From Nostoc sp. FACHB-973 (lineage in GTDB: Bacteria > Cyanobacteriota > Cyanobacteriia > Cyanobacteriales > Nostocaceae), in contig NZ_JACJSJ010000033.1 in assembly GCF_014698115.1 (NCBI RefSeq), positions 1 to 64,000 on the forward strand: DNA of 64,000 nt. The letters run 5' to 3'. Position 1 is the stretch's first letter; each line of letters starts with the position of its first letter. The notes beneath the pieces were generated by a model that saw only the letters and a list, made by a program, of their open reading frames with translations, had not been told where the DNA came from and ran no database searches. This document shows positions 34,702-42,754 of this stretch, in pieces. The position numbers and the translations under genes were made by a program.

Positions 34702-36270
34702 ATGCCCCGCGCTACTACTCTGCCTGTTGCTCAAAAGCCTTTGACAAACAATGTTTACATTGATGGAATTCTCTGGGGTGGCAAGTATTATTCGTCTTCA
34801 GGTTCATCCCCAACAAAGATTGATTACTCTTTCTGGAACTCCACAGCCGCAAGTTTTGATGATCCCTACGATAACTACGCCACAACGTCCAATGACTGGT
34901 TTCCTGAGGGAAAAGATTCCTTAATAAAAGCTCTGGACACTTGGGCAGCAGTTGCTAATATTCAATTTGTAGATGCTGGAGATAATAATGCATCTGCTAC
35001 TCTGGGCTTCTATAACGTGAATAATGCTCAGTTAGGTGGGGATTTATTAGGACTTTTCACTCCTCCTGGAGAAAATGGACAGGGAATAGGCTATTTTAAT
35101 CGAGAAGGACTGGGTGGGAGTGTTGCTGGGACTCCAGGTAGCCTTGCCTTTGTTGTTGCAATTCATGAACTAGGACATGGATTAGGGCTGGCTCACCCTC
35201 ACGATAATGGAGGTGGTTCGCCAATTTACCCAGGGGTTACTGGACCTTTCAGAAGTTTAGGAAACTTGGGCTTGAACCAGGGTATTTACACCACTATGTC
35301 CTATAATCTTGGGTTTTACAGTCAGAATGGGAACCAAAATAGACTAGGCTACGGTCTTCAAAGCACACCTATGGCGTTTGATATTGCCGCTATTCAGTAT
35401 CTTTATGGGGCAAATAATAGCTACAAAACTGGTAACGATACATACTACTTACCTACTGCCAACCAATCTGGTACTAGTTATTCCTGTATTTGGGATGCTG
35501 GTGGGATTGATACAATTAGCGGTATAAGCGCACAATCTGATGTGACCATCAATCTCAATGATGCTTCCCTCAATACTGCTCAAGACGGGGCAGGTGCTGG
35601 TGGTTATCTGTCTTCAGCTAAGGGCATTCTTGGAGGATTTACCATTGCTAACAGCGTGGTGATTGAAAACGCCATCGGCTCTAATTTTAACGATCAAGTT
35701 ATAGGTAATGAATTTAACAATAATTTGGTTGGCAATGATGGCAATGATACTATTGAGGGCGGTGCTGGAAATGATACCATCACTGGTGGCAATGGCAACG
35801 ACAGGTTAGTTGGTAATGCTGGCAATGATAGGTTAATCGGTAGTGCTGGCAATGATGTTCTTGTCGGCAATGCTGGCAATGACGTTTTTATCGGTGGTAT
35901 GGGTGCCGATATTTTTGCTTATAATACAGGGGTTGCTTTTGCCAGGGCTGATGTGGGTCAAGATACCATCAGCGACTTCAATCGCTCCCAAGGCGACAAA
36001 ATTCGACTCAGCAAGAGTACCTTTACTGCACTCTCTTCTGCCTTAGGTAACAGTCTGGCTGCCAATGATTTTGCAATTGCAACTCTTGACGTTGTGGGTG
36101 TCCCACTGACTGGAGAATTGCTGAGTGCCAAGATTGTTTACAATTCTACGAATGGGTCTTTGTACTACAACGAAAATGGTAGGGCGCTTGGCTTCGGCAG
36201 TGGTGGTCTATTTGCTACTCTTACTGATGCGCCAACTTTGGCAGCTAGTGACTTTATCGTGCAAGCGTAG
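34702..36270 (+). CDS. Serralysin-type (M10) RTX metalloprotease
   Basis: A 522-residue zinc metalloprotease related to the 781-residue enzyme at 15124. The zinc motif is HELGHGLGLAH (H155, H159, H165; E156) and the Met-turn is TTMSYNLG. The LAHPHDNGG extension and IAAIQYLYGAN segment match the paralogue closely. One RTX block follows (~residues 335-400, GNDxGxAGND repeats), then a serralysin-like C-terminus (DTISDFNRSQGDKIRLSKSTF). It lacks the P-domain present in the paralogue. There is no signal peptide, so type I secretion is expected. It lies inside the split urt cluster and is bracketed by ~110-bp direct repeats, the right one beginning at the base after its stop codon. Confidence 0.9.
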   Translation: MPRATTLPVAQKPLTNNVYIDGILWGGKYYSSSGSSPTKIDYSFWNSTAASFDDPYDNYATTSNDWFPEGKDSLIKALDTWAAVANIQFVDAGDNNASATLGFYNVNNAQLGGDLLGLFTPPGENGQGIGYFNREGLGGSVAGTPGSLAFVVAIHELGHGLGLAHPHDNGGGSPIYPGVTGPFRSLGNLGLNQGIYTTMSYNLGFYSQNGNQNRLGYGLQSTPMAFDIAAIQYLYGANNSYKTGNDTYYLPTANQSGTSYSCIWDAGGIDTISGISAQSDVTINLNDASLNTAQDGAGAGGYLSSAKGILGGFTIANSVVIENAIGSNFNDQVIGNEFNNNLVGNDGNDTIEGGAGNDTITGGNGNDRLVGNAGNDRLIGSAGNDVLVGNAGNDVFIGGMGADIFAYNTGVAFARADVGQDTISDFNRSQGDKIRLSKSTFTALSSALGNSLAANDFAIATLDVVGVPLTGELLSAKIVYNSTNGSLYYNENGRALGFGSGGLFATLTDAPTLAASDFIVQA

Positions 36271-36379
36271 TTAGTTAACTTCAATAATTTTACTAAAATC
36301 CGCACACCAATTTATATTGGCGATCGCCTAGCTAAACCGGCATTGGCTCAGTTGCAGGCTATCCATAGCAACTGAGCCA
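36271..36379 (+). repeat. Right copy of the direct repeat flanking the RTX protease
   Basis: Begins TTAGTTAACTTCAATA immediately after the protease TAG and follows the left copy (34218-34329) to ACTGAGCCA. It keeps an 11-bp stem (GGCTCAGTTGC/GCAACTGAGCC). In this position the hairpin could act as a 3' terminator for the protease gene. Confidence 0.9.
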
Positions 36380-36534
36380 TCGGTATATAATTAGTCATCT
36401 ACGAAGGCAAGAGGCAAAAGGTAGGAAACACGAGAGTAATCGCTACAGGCTTGAGAGTAATCGCTACAGACTTGGGAGAAGGCACAATCCAGGGGCAGCG
36501 ATGGTAAAGTCAAATATATGTGGAGGTGGTAACT

Positions 36535-37149
36535 ATGACTCAAACCCTACCCAAGTTAGTAACCTTTGAACAATTTATCGAGTGGTACCCCTCAAACGGG
36601 GCGCGATATGAACTACATAAAGGAGTCATTGTAGAAATGCCACCCCCAACTGGTGAACACGAAAATGTTGTTGGATTTTTGGCGGCACAAATAACCTTCC
36701 AGTTTTTGCAAATGGGACTTCCGTTTCGCATCCCCAAAACTGCCTTTGTCAAAATTCAGAGCAATAACTCAACCTATTCTCCTGACATTTTGCTATTAAA
36801 TCATGACAATCTCGTGAATGAACCTCTGTGGAGCAAGCAATCTACTGTTATTCAAGCTGCATCTATCCCACTAGCTGTTGAAGTTGTTAGTAGTAACTGG
36901 CGAGACGACTACTATGACAAGTTCAGGGATTACGAAGAGATGGGGATTCCTGAGTATTGGATTGTAGACTATGCTGCGATCGGTGGCAAAAGATTTACTG
37001 GTAATCCTAAACAAAAAACCATTACAATTTGCGAATTAGTTGATGGAGATTATCAAATGACTGTGTTTAGGGAAAATAATTTTATTACATCGCCTTTATT
37101 CCCCCAACTCAACTTGACAGCACAACAAATTTTTGATTCTGCTTTGTAA
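36535..37149 (+). CDS. Uma2 family endonuclease (DUF820)
   Basis: A 204-residue PD-(D/E)xK-fold protein of the Uma2 group, which is greatly expanded in filamentous cyanobacteria. The core is YSPDILLLNHDNL, then VEVVSSNWRDDYYDKFRDYEEMG and IPEYWIVD, giving the Asp and Glu-x-Val metal-binding positions. I start at ATG 36535 because GGAGGTGG lies just upstream; the GTG at 36520 precedes that site. These proteins are assumed nucleases, but their targets are largely unknown. It ends 31 bp before urtE and is in the same orientation, so it may now provide the promoter for urtE. Confidence 0.85.
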   Translation: MTQTLPKLVTFEQFIEWYPSNGARYELHKGVIVEMPPPTGEHENVVGFLAAQITFQFLQMGLPFRIPKTAFVKIQSNNSTYSPDILLLNHDNLVNEPLWSKQSTVIQAASIPLAVEVVSSNWRDDYYDKFRDYEEMGIPEYWIVDYAAIGGKRFTGNPKQKTITICELVDGDYQMTVFRENNFITSPLFPQLNLTAQQIFDSAL

Positions 37150-37180
37150 GTTTCGGTTTAAATACAAACTGAATTTTATT

Positions 37181-37879
37181 ATGCTAAAAATCTCTAACCT
37201 CAACGTTTACTACGGCGAAAGCCACATTCTCCGCAATGTAGATTTAACCGTACCATCCGGGCAAATGGTCTGCCTAATCGGACGCAATGGCGTAGGTAAA
37301 ACCACCCTACTCAAAACCATCATGGGTTTACTCAAACCCCGCAGCGGTACAATTAATTTAGCTGAACAATTAATCAACTCCAAATCACCAGACCAAAGAG
37401 CCAAGTTAGGAATTGGTTATGTTCCCCAAGGACGTGAAATTATCCCCCGTTTAACAGTCAAAGAAAATCTGCTGCTGGGGTTAGAAGCCAGACGCAAACC
37501 AGTCAAAAAAGCAGAAATTCCTGAAGAGATTTTTAGCTTATTTCCGGTGTTAAAAACCATGCTTTCCCGCATGGGTGGTGATTTGAGTGGGGGACAGCAG
37601 CAACAACTGGCGATCGCTCGTGCTTTAATGGGAGAGCCTCAACTACTCGTCTTAGATGAACCCACCGAAGGTATTCAACCCTCCATCATCCTAGAAATTG
37701 AAGCCGCAGTCCGTGGCATCGTCAAAACCACAGGCATTTCTGTATTATTAGTAGAGCAACATTTACACTTTGTCCGTCAAGCTGATTACTATTACGCCAT
37801 GCAAAAAGGCGGTATAGTCGCCTCCGGTTCCACCGACGAACTCAGTCAAGATGTGATTCAACGTTTTTTAGCGGTTTAG
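37181..37879 (+). CDS. urtE: Urea ABC transporter ATP-binding protein UrtE
   Basis: A 232-residue LivF-type ATPase beginning MLKISNLNVYYGESHILRNV at ATG 37181; the frame continues upstream to 37133 but overlaps the Uma2 gene. Walker A is GRNGVGKTT, the signature is LSGGQQQQLAIARALM, Walker B is LLVLDEPTEGIQPS and the switch His lies in LLVEQHLHFV. YVPQGREIIPRLTVKENL is typical of UrtE. It is separated from urtD by 4.1 kb of inserted genes, yet the reading frame and all motifs are intact, so the transporter is probably still functional. Confidence 0.93.
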   Translation: MLKISNLNVYYGESHILRNVDLTVPSGQMVCLIGRNGVGKTTLLKTIMGLLKPRSGTINLAEQLINSKSPDQRAKLGIGYVPQGREIIPRLTVKENLLLGLEARRKPVKKAEIPEEIFSLFPVLKTMLSRMGGDLSGGQQQQLAIARALMGEPQLLVLDEPTEGIQPSIILEIEAAVRGIVKTTGISVLLVEQHLHFVRQADYYYAMQKGGIVASGSTDELSQDVIQRFLAV

Positions 37880-38102
37880 CAAGAATTCATACCAATTCTG
37901 TATGAAGATGCGCCAAGCTATATGAGGAACGTAGACGCAAAGCGGCTTGCCGCAGGCTACCGCAAAGGGCGCATTCGCGTAGCGTCTCCTAGAGAAGGAC
38001 ACAAAGAAAGAAGAAGCCAAGAAAATTTGGCGCAGCCTCACAAAGAAATGGTATCAGGAGTCAGAATTCAAAATTCAGAATTGAAGAGTATTACGCCTTA
38101 CC
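37880..38102. repeat. Intergenic dispersed repeats after urtE
   Basis: Contains GTAGACGCAAAGCGGCTTGCCGCAGG-type and GCGTAGCGTCTCCTAGAGAAGG-type repeat words that recur between genes of Nostoc-like genomes. The short frame through it (37922-38113) only translates the repeat. It lies between convergent urtE and the minus-strand membrane protein gene. Confidence 0.6.
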
Positions 38103-38864
38103 CTAAACTCTAAAGATTGCTGAATTCTCAAGTTTGAATTCTTCTTTAATTTCTGATTTTTTTAGCTCAATTGTATCAGAAGCAATCAAATCTGCTGCTT
38201 CTTCTAAAAGCTCATGTTGTTCTTTTTGAATAGCTTCTAAACGACTAGAAATTTCTGCCAATCTTAGTTGCTTATTTGTTGGTAAATTTTCAGCTACTAA
38301 AACTGGTAGGTTCTCAGTTGTTTGAGTATTTCTAATTCGTTGTACAGCAAAACTACCAACTTGAGTTAAAGAAAAAAAGCTAACTTTAACTAAAGCCTGA
38401 AGTAACTTTACTGGAAATTGGAGTATTGACCAACTAGCTGTTTCGATAACGCGAACAATTGCTTTGATAATACTCCAAAGTAGAGCAAGGGCAAAAATCA
38501 GAATTACAACACTAATAATCGGATGATTAGCTGCCCAACTGACTATTTGAATTAACCGCAAAATTACAGGATGTTGTATCAGCCAATCATGAAAAGAAGA
38601 ACTAATTGCTGTTTCAACTGCTCCCGATGTGGTCTTTTTCAAGTGTTCAGCCGTTTGCCAAGTTTGTTCTAAACTTGTCGTCACCGTATCAATTGCTGTA
38701 TTGGTCGTTGTCGTCGCTTTTGCTTTTAAAGACTCGCCAACTTGTTGCATTGAATCAGTTAGAGAGCTAACATTTTCGCCGACAAAATTTTTGGCATTTT
38801 GCAAGCGTTGTAAAACTTCCTGAGGCAAATAGATGTCTAGTTGGGCTATCATAACAAATTTCAC
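38103..38864 (-). CDS. Conserved membrane protein of unknown function, coupled to the P450 gene
   Basis: A 253-residue protein that I do not recognise. Residues ~20-95 are an amphipathic Thr/Ala-rich helical stretch (LKAKATTTTNTAIDTVTTSL). Two hydrophobic segments follow (~97-112 and ~115-135: ISVVILIFALALLWSIIK). A C-terminal coiled-coil-like region (RLAEISSRLEAIQKEQHELLEEA, ~195-225) comes last. Its ATG overlaps the P450 stop in an ATGA arrangement, pointing to translational coupling; ATG 38852 is an alternative start. The coupling suggests a role alongside the P450, for example membrane tethering, but that is inference. Confidence 0.6.
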   Translation of the reverse strand: MKFVMIAQLDIYLPQEVLQRLQNAKNFVGENVSSLTDSMQQVGESLKAKATTTTNTAIDTVTTSLEQTWQTAEHLKKTTSGAVETAISSSFHDWLIQHPVILRLIQIVSWAANHPIISVVILIFALALLWSIIKAIVRVIETASWSILQFPVKLLQALVKVSFFSLTQVGSFAVQRIRNTQTTENLPVLVAENLPTNKQLRLAEISSRLEAIQKEQHELLEEAADLIASDTIELKKSEIKEEFKLENSAIFRV

Positions 38865-40174
38865 CGCCGTTGAAATCGAACTCGCAACCCATCTTTCGGG
38901 TGATTTGTGGGCAACTGCACAGAATCTAAATTTTGGTTAGGCAAGATTTCCCAATGATAGTTCCTCAGAAGATGGGAAGCCACTATTTTCATTTCCATTT
39001 TGGCAAAAGCTATACCAATACAAACACGGGGGCCACCACCGAAACCAACTAAACTAAAAGGATATTTTTTGTGTTCTTGGCGTTGAGGACTGAAACGCTC
39101 AGGATCAAAACGTTCTGGCTGAGAATAAATTTCTTCAATTTGGTGAGTAGTTCTAATTGAATAATATAGCTGCCAACCAGCAGGTACATGAAAACCTTTA
39201 AATTCAAAGTCTTTAATTACACCTCTAAATCCACCGCCCACAGATTGATACAATCTTTCAACTTCCCACAAAACCTGCTCTAAATAAGGCATTTTTCCTA
39301 ATTGTTCTAAATCTAAATCACCTTTATTTGCAAGTTGTAATTGTTCTTCCCTAGCTTTTTCCAAAACTTCAGGATGACGCGCTAATTCTACACATAACCA
39401 AGTCAGCATCGAAGTGGTTGTTTCATGTCCAGCAAAAAGTAATAGCAGTGCTTGGGCTACGAGTTCCTTTTCACTTAAACTGTTACCATCTTCATCTCTA
39501 GCTTGGATTAACAAACTCAGAGCATCCTTGGTTGGATTTTGTTGGCGTTCTCGGACAATTTGAGTTATCTGCTCTAAAACTTGATTACGAGCCGCTAAAG
39601 CTTTCCCAAATGTCGTAAATGGTAAAGGCAAGGTATTAATTGCAAACAGTCCATTGGTCAAACTTGCAAACAACTTGCTCAGGCGCACACCTTCGGCGCC
39701 GGGAGGCGTACCCAATAATAATTGACTAGCAATATCAAAAGTAAGTTGTTTAAACTCTTGAAACCAGGTAAACTCCTGCTGCTTCTCCCACTTTTGTAAA
39801 TAACTACGTGTAATATCTTCCATAGTGGCGATATAGTTCGCCAATGCAGGACCATGCAACGCCGGCATCATCAAGCGGCGATTTCTGCGATGTTCCTCTC
39901 CATCTTGCAAAAACAGCGATTCACCCAGCAATATTTTGAAATTAGCAGGCCATCCCTCGCGCCAAGAAAAATTCTCCATATGGCTTGACAAAACGAACTC
40001 TAACGCCTCTGGCCCCACCATCACCACAGTTGGTCTACCAAGAATATGAGTTTTGAAGATAGACCCATACTGGCGATAGCGCTTTTTGCCAAAATCGGGG
40101 TCAAGAACAAAGGAAAGTGTTTCACCTAATACAGGTAGACCAAAGCTTCCAGGAGGAATTTGATTACTTTTCAT
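38861..40174 (-). CDS. Cytochrome P450, CYP120-like
   Basis: A 437-residue P450 with all core motifs: the I-helix oxygen-binding AGHETTTS, the K-helix ExxR in WEVERLYQSV, the PERFDPERF aromatic region and the heme loop FGGGPRVCIGIAFAKME with Cys385 as thiolate ligand. The N-terminal PPGSFGLPVLGETLSFV and overall pattern match CYP120, a cyanobacterial family related to CYP26. A Synechocystis member hydroxylates retinoic acid, so retinoid or apocarotenoid oxidation is plausible here. There is no membrane anchor. A membrane protein gene follows with a 4-bp overlap. No ferredoxin partner is adjacent. Confidence 0.9.
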   Translation of the reverse strand: MKSNQIPPGSFGLPVLGETLSFVLDPDFGKKRYRQYGSIFKTHILGRPTVVMVGPEALEFVLSSHMENFSWREGWPANFKILLGESLFLQDGEEHRRNRRLMMPALHGPALANYIATMEDITRSYLQKWEKQQEFTWFQEFKQLTFDIASQLLLGTPPGAEGVRLSKLFASLTNGLFAINTLPLPFTTFGKALAARNQVLEQITQIVRERQQNPTKDALSLLIQARDEDGNSLSEKELVAQALLLLFAGHETTTSMLTWLCVELARHPEVLEKAREEQLQLANKGDLDLEQLGKMPYLEQVLWEVERLYQSVGGGFRGVIKDFEFKGFHVPAGWQLYYSIRTTHQIEEIYSQPERFDPERFSPQRQEHKKYPFSLVGFGGGPRVCIGIAFAKMEMKIVASHLLRNYHWEILPNQNLDSVQLPTNHPKDGLRVRFQRR

Positions 40175-41102
40175 ATGTTAACTTAACTACCTTGTTACAA
40201 AAATTACTAAGATATCATCTTAAGGCAAGCAAATTCACCAATCACAGTCAACCCCTTTTTAAACATCCTCTTAGGAGGATTGAGAAATGCTATGGATATA
40301 TTTCTCTTTTGATTTTTGAAATTATTTGCCTAGCCGGGGAGTAGGCAATCAGCCTTTTCGAGGTGTATCGAATTTTGTCAAAAATCAAATCGTAGTCCTA
40401 TATTTATTTGATCGTAGTAAATTATATCGAAATACGTGCCTAATGAACGCTATAGGTTAGCACTCTTTTATTCCTATGAAAAAATAAAAACATTTTTAGG
40501 TTAAGTTCAGGAGTATAGCCTGCTTCCCGGAGGGTAACCCAACAGCAAAATCCTTGCTTTTGTTGGGTTTACCAAAGCCTCAAGCCAGCCTACACCTAAA
40601 TTCATCAAACCCTTAAAAAGATGGCTGATGATTTTTATTTGATGATAGTAATTAATGCGATGGGAATAAAAAGAACTATATTATAAAAAACAAATACACC
40701 TGACTATGCTTGCTATTTAGTCTGACAATGGACAACCATAGCCGGAGCTGAACAAAAACGTGTAGGTAATCTTTTCTAGCCCTTTCAAGGTGGTGAAATT
40801 TGGAACGAAGATTGGTTATTTCAATCTTCAAAAAGCCCAAAATGTGAGCGGATGATTCAAGATGCTAGCACTGAAACAACGTATGTTCGTTGGTCACCTT
40901 GAAAGGGCTAGTCCTATGTAGGTTGGGTTTCGTTTCTCAACCCAAAATTTTCATATCAGTCCTCAATTTCATGCCAATTTCATTTTGAGATGAAAGACTA
41001 GGTATGAGGTGCAGAAAAATCCCCCAAAACAAAGCTAGCTTTGTTTATCAAAGATTCCGATCGCAGTTTTTTTGCACCCATACTTCAGATTTGCTCATCA
41101 CA
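40175..41102. other. Intergenic region rich in repeats upstream of the metal-efflux operon
   Basis: About 930 bp between the divergent P450 and efflux genes, with no convincing gene. It holds a half-copy of the AAACATCCTCT terminal-repeat word (~40261), a hairpin with GTAACCCAACAGCAAAA and TTTTGTTGGGTTTAC arms (~40535-40573), a TIR-bounded element at 40776-40911, and a GGTTGGGTTT/AACCC repeat at about 40920. An open frame runs in from 41004 ahead of the chosen efflux start, but its peptide (MRCRKIPQNKASFVYQ) is not domain-like. Confidence 0.55.
40776..40911. mobile_element. 136-bp MITE-like element with 17-bp perfect inverted ends
   Basis: CTAGCCCTTTCAAGGTG at 40776-40792 is exactly complementary to CACCTTGAAAGGGCTAG at 40895-40911. 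The 102-bp interior has no useful ORF. If the TA inside CTAG is the duplicated target, the repeat proper begins GCCCTTTCAAGGTG, as for IS630/Tc1-type derivatives. No transposase is present. Confidence 0.7.
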
Positions 41103-42752
41103 ATGCCCAACTCTCTGCGTTTCCACCCAATTGTAACCATACGTTATGTTTCTAGTACACTTGTCGGTTTACTGTTATTGGCAAATCCCGTACTAGTTTT
41201 AGCCCACGCCGGACACGGAAATGAATTTCATCAAGAAGGTGAAGCCACCCCAGCAACCGCTTCTATTCAAGTTGACAGTCAAACTGCCCAACGGTTAGGA
41301 ATTAAAGTTGAGCCAGTTAAAAGCCAACGTTTAGCTGTGGGTATAAAAACCACGGGACAAATTGAAACTTTACCTAGCAAACAAGTAGAAGTAACCACAC
41401 CGATTGCAGGTGCGAAGGTGATTGAGTTATTGGTGGAACCTGGTGCATTAGTTAAACAAGGTCAACCGGTGGCTGTGGTATCTAGTCCTGATTTGGTAGA
41501 ACTGCGGGTTAACTCCCAAGAAAAACTAGCTCAAGGTCAGGCTGATTTACAACAAGCTTTAGCTGATTTAAGATTAGCGCAACAAAACCGCGATCGCTAT
41601 CAACAAATTACCACAGCAGAAATTGCCCAAGCTCAAAGTCAAGTGGCATTTTCCCAAGAAAAGTATGACAAGGATCGAGAATTAGTTACTGAAGGTGCTT
41701 TACCACGGCGTAATGGCCTCGAATCGCAAACCCAACTAGCAGAAGCTAAAGCCAACCTTGCTAAAGCCAATAGTCGCCGAGAGGTGATTGAAGCTGAAAA
41801 TCAACTTAAACGCGCTCAGGCATCTGTTGATGTCGCCAAATCTCGAATAAATCTCAGTAACAGCACGTATGAAACTCGGCTGCAACAACTAGGAATCCGG
41901 GGCAATGCCAAAGGACTGGTGACAGTAACATCTCCAATTTCTGGGAAGGTGGCAGATAGAGAAGTGACTCTTGGTCAAAGCTTTCAAGATGCAGGTGGTA
42001 AGCTGATGACGATTGTTAATGACAATCAGGTTTTTGCCACAGCGAATATATATGAAAAAGATTTAGACAAAATTAAAACAGGACAACGGGTTAACGTCAA
42101 AGTTGCTGCTGTCCCCAATCGTATTTTTACGGGACGAATTGCGGTAATTAATTCTGTAGTAGCAGGTGATACGCGGGTTGTACCTGTGAAAGCCGAAATA
42201 AATAACCCTGGTGGCGTACTAAAACCAGGAATGTTTGCAGAGTTGGAAGTTTTGACAAATCAAACATCATCAGATGTACTGATTATTCCCAGTGCGGCTG
42301 TAGTTGAAGCTAATAATAAAAAAGTTGTCTACATCCAAAATGGCAATAGTTATCAACCAGTTGAAATTACATTAGGTCAAACCTCTGGAGACATGGTTGA
42401 GGTAAAAACTGGTTTATTCAATGGAGATATGATTGTCACCCAACGCGCACCGCAACTTTATGCCCAATCTCTGCGGGGTGACACCAAGAAAAAAGCAGAC
42501 GAACACACAGAAACTGCCGTACAAACCACAAAGACTAAAATACCTTGGTGGATTGCAGCCGGGGGAGGAGCAGCCTTAGTTACTATCGCCTTTATGGCAG
42601 GTACTTTTTGGGCTAGTCGTCATGGCAAATATCAATATCAATTAGCCACAGAAAGCTACCTTACAGAAAAACCTCTAAACGATGCTGCATCAGAATTCAA
42701 TGATAACCATCATGCAGCGAGTCAAGATTCAGAAATCAAGATTGAGAAATAA
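41103..42752 (+). CDS. RND efflux periplasmic adaptor (CusB/CzcB-type membrane fusion protein)
   Basis: A 549-residue adaptor from ATG 41103. A signal segment (STLVGLLLLANPVLVLA) is followed by a metal-binding-looking HAGHGNEFHQEG. The MFP core has GQIETLPSKQVEVTTPIAGA and a lipoyl-type VEPGALVKQGQPVAVV. Coiled-coil arms follow (AQGQADLQQALADLRLAQQ...) and then a beta-barrel with VTSPISGKVADREVTLGQSF. Unusually, a transmembrane helix (IPWWIAAGGGAALVTIAFMAG) lies near the C-terminus with a short cytoplasm-side His-containing tail. The transporter gene follows 2 bp after its stop. A heavy-metal (Cu/Ag or Zn/Co/Ni) role is expected. Confidence 0.88.
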   Translation: MPNSLRFHPIVTIRYVSSTLVGLLLLANPVLVLAHAGHGNEFHQEGEATPATASIQVDSQTAQRLGIKVEPVKSQRLAVGIKTTGQIETLPSKQVEVTTPIAGAKVIELLVEPGALVKQGQPVAVVSSPDLVELRVNSQEKLAQGQADLQQALADLRLAQQNRDRYQQITTAEIAQAQSQVAFSQEKYDKDRELVTEGALPRRNGLESQTQLAEAKANLAKANSRREVIEAENQLKRAQASVDVAKSRINLSNSTYETRLQQLGIRGNAKGLVTVTSPISGKVADREVTLGQSFQDAGGKLMTIVNDNQVFATANIYEKDLDKIKTGQRVNVKVAAVPNRIFTGRIAVINSVVAGDTRVVPVKAEINNPGGVLKPGMFAELEVLTNQTSSDVLIIPSAAVVEANNKKVVYIQNGNSYQPVEITLGQTSGDMVEVKTGLFNGDMIVTQRAPQLYAQSLRGDTKKKADEHTETAVQTTKTKIPWWIAAGGGAALVTIAFMAGTFWASRHGKYQYQLATESYLTEKPLNDAASEFNDNHHAASQDSEIKIEK

Positions 42753-42754
42753 CA

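Noticed and set aside
37922..38113. 63-aa ORF downstream of urtE
   Set aside because: It translates dispersed repeat sequence rich in Arg/Lys (GTAGACGC and GCGTCTCC words) and has no ribosome site.
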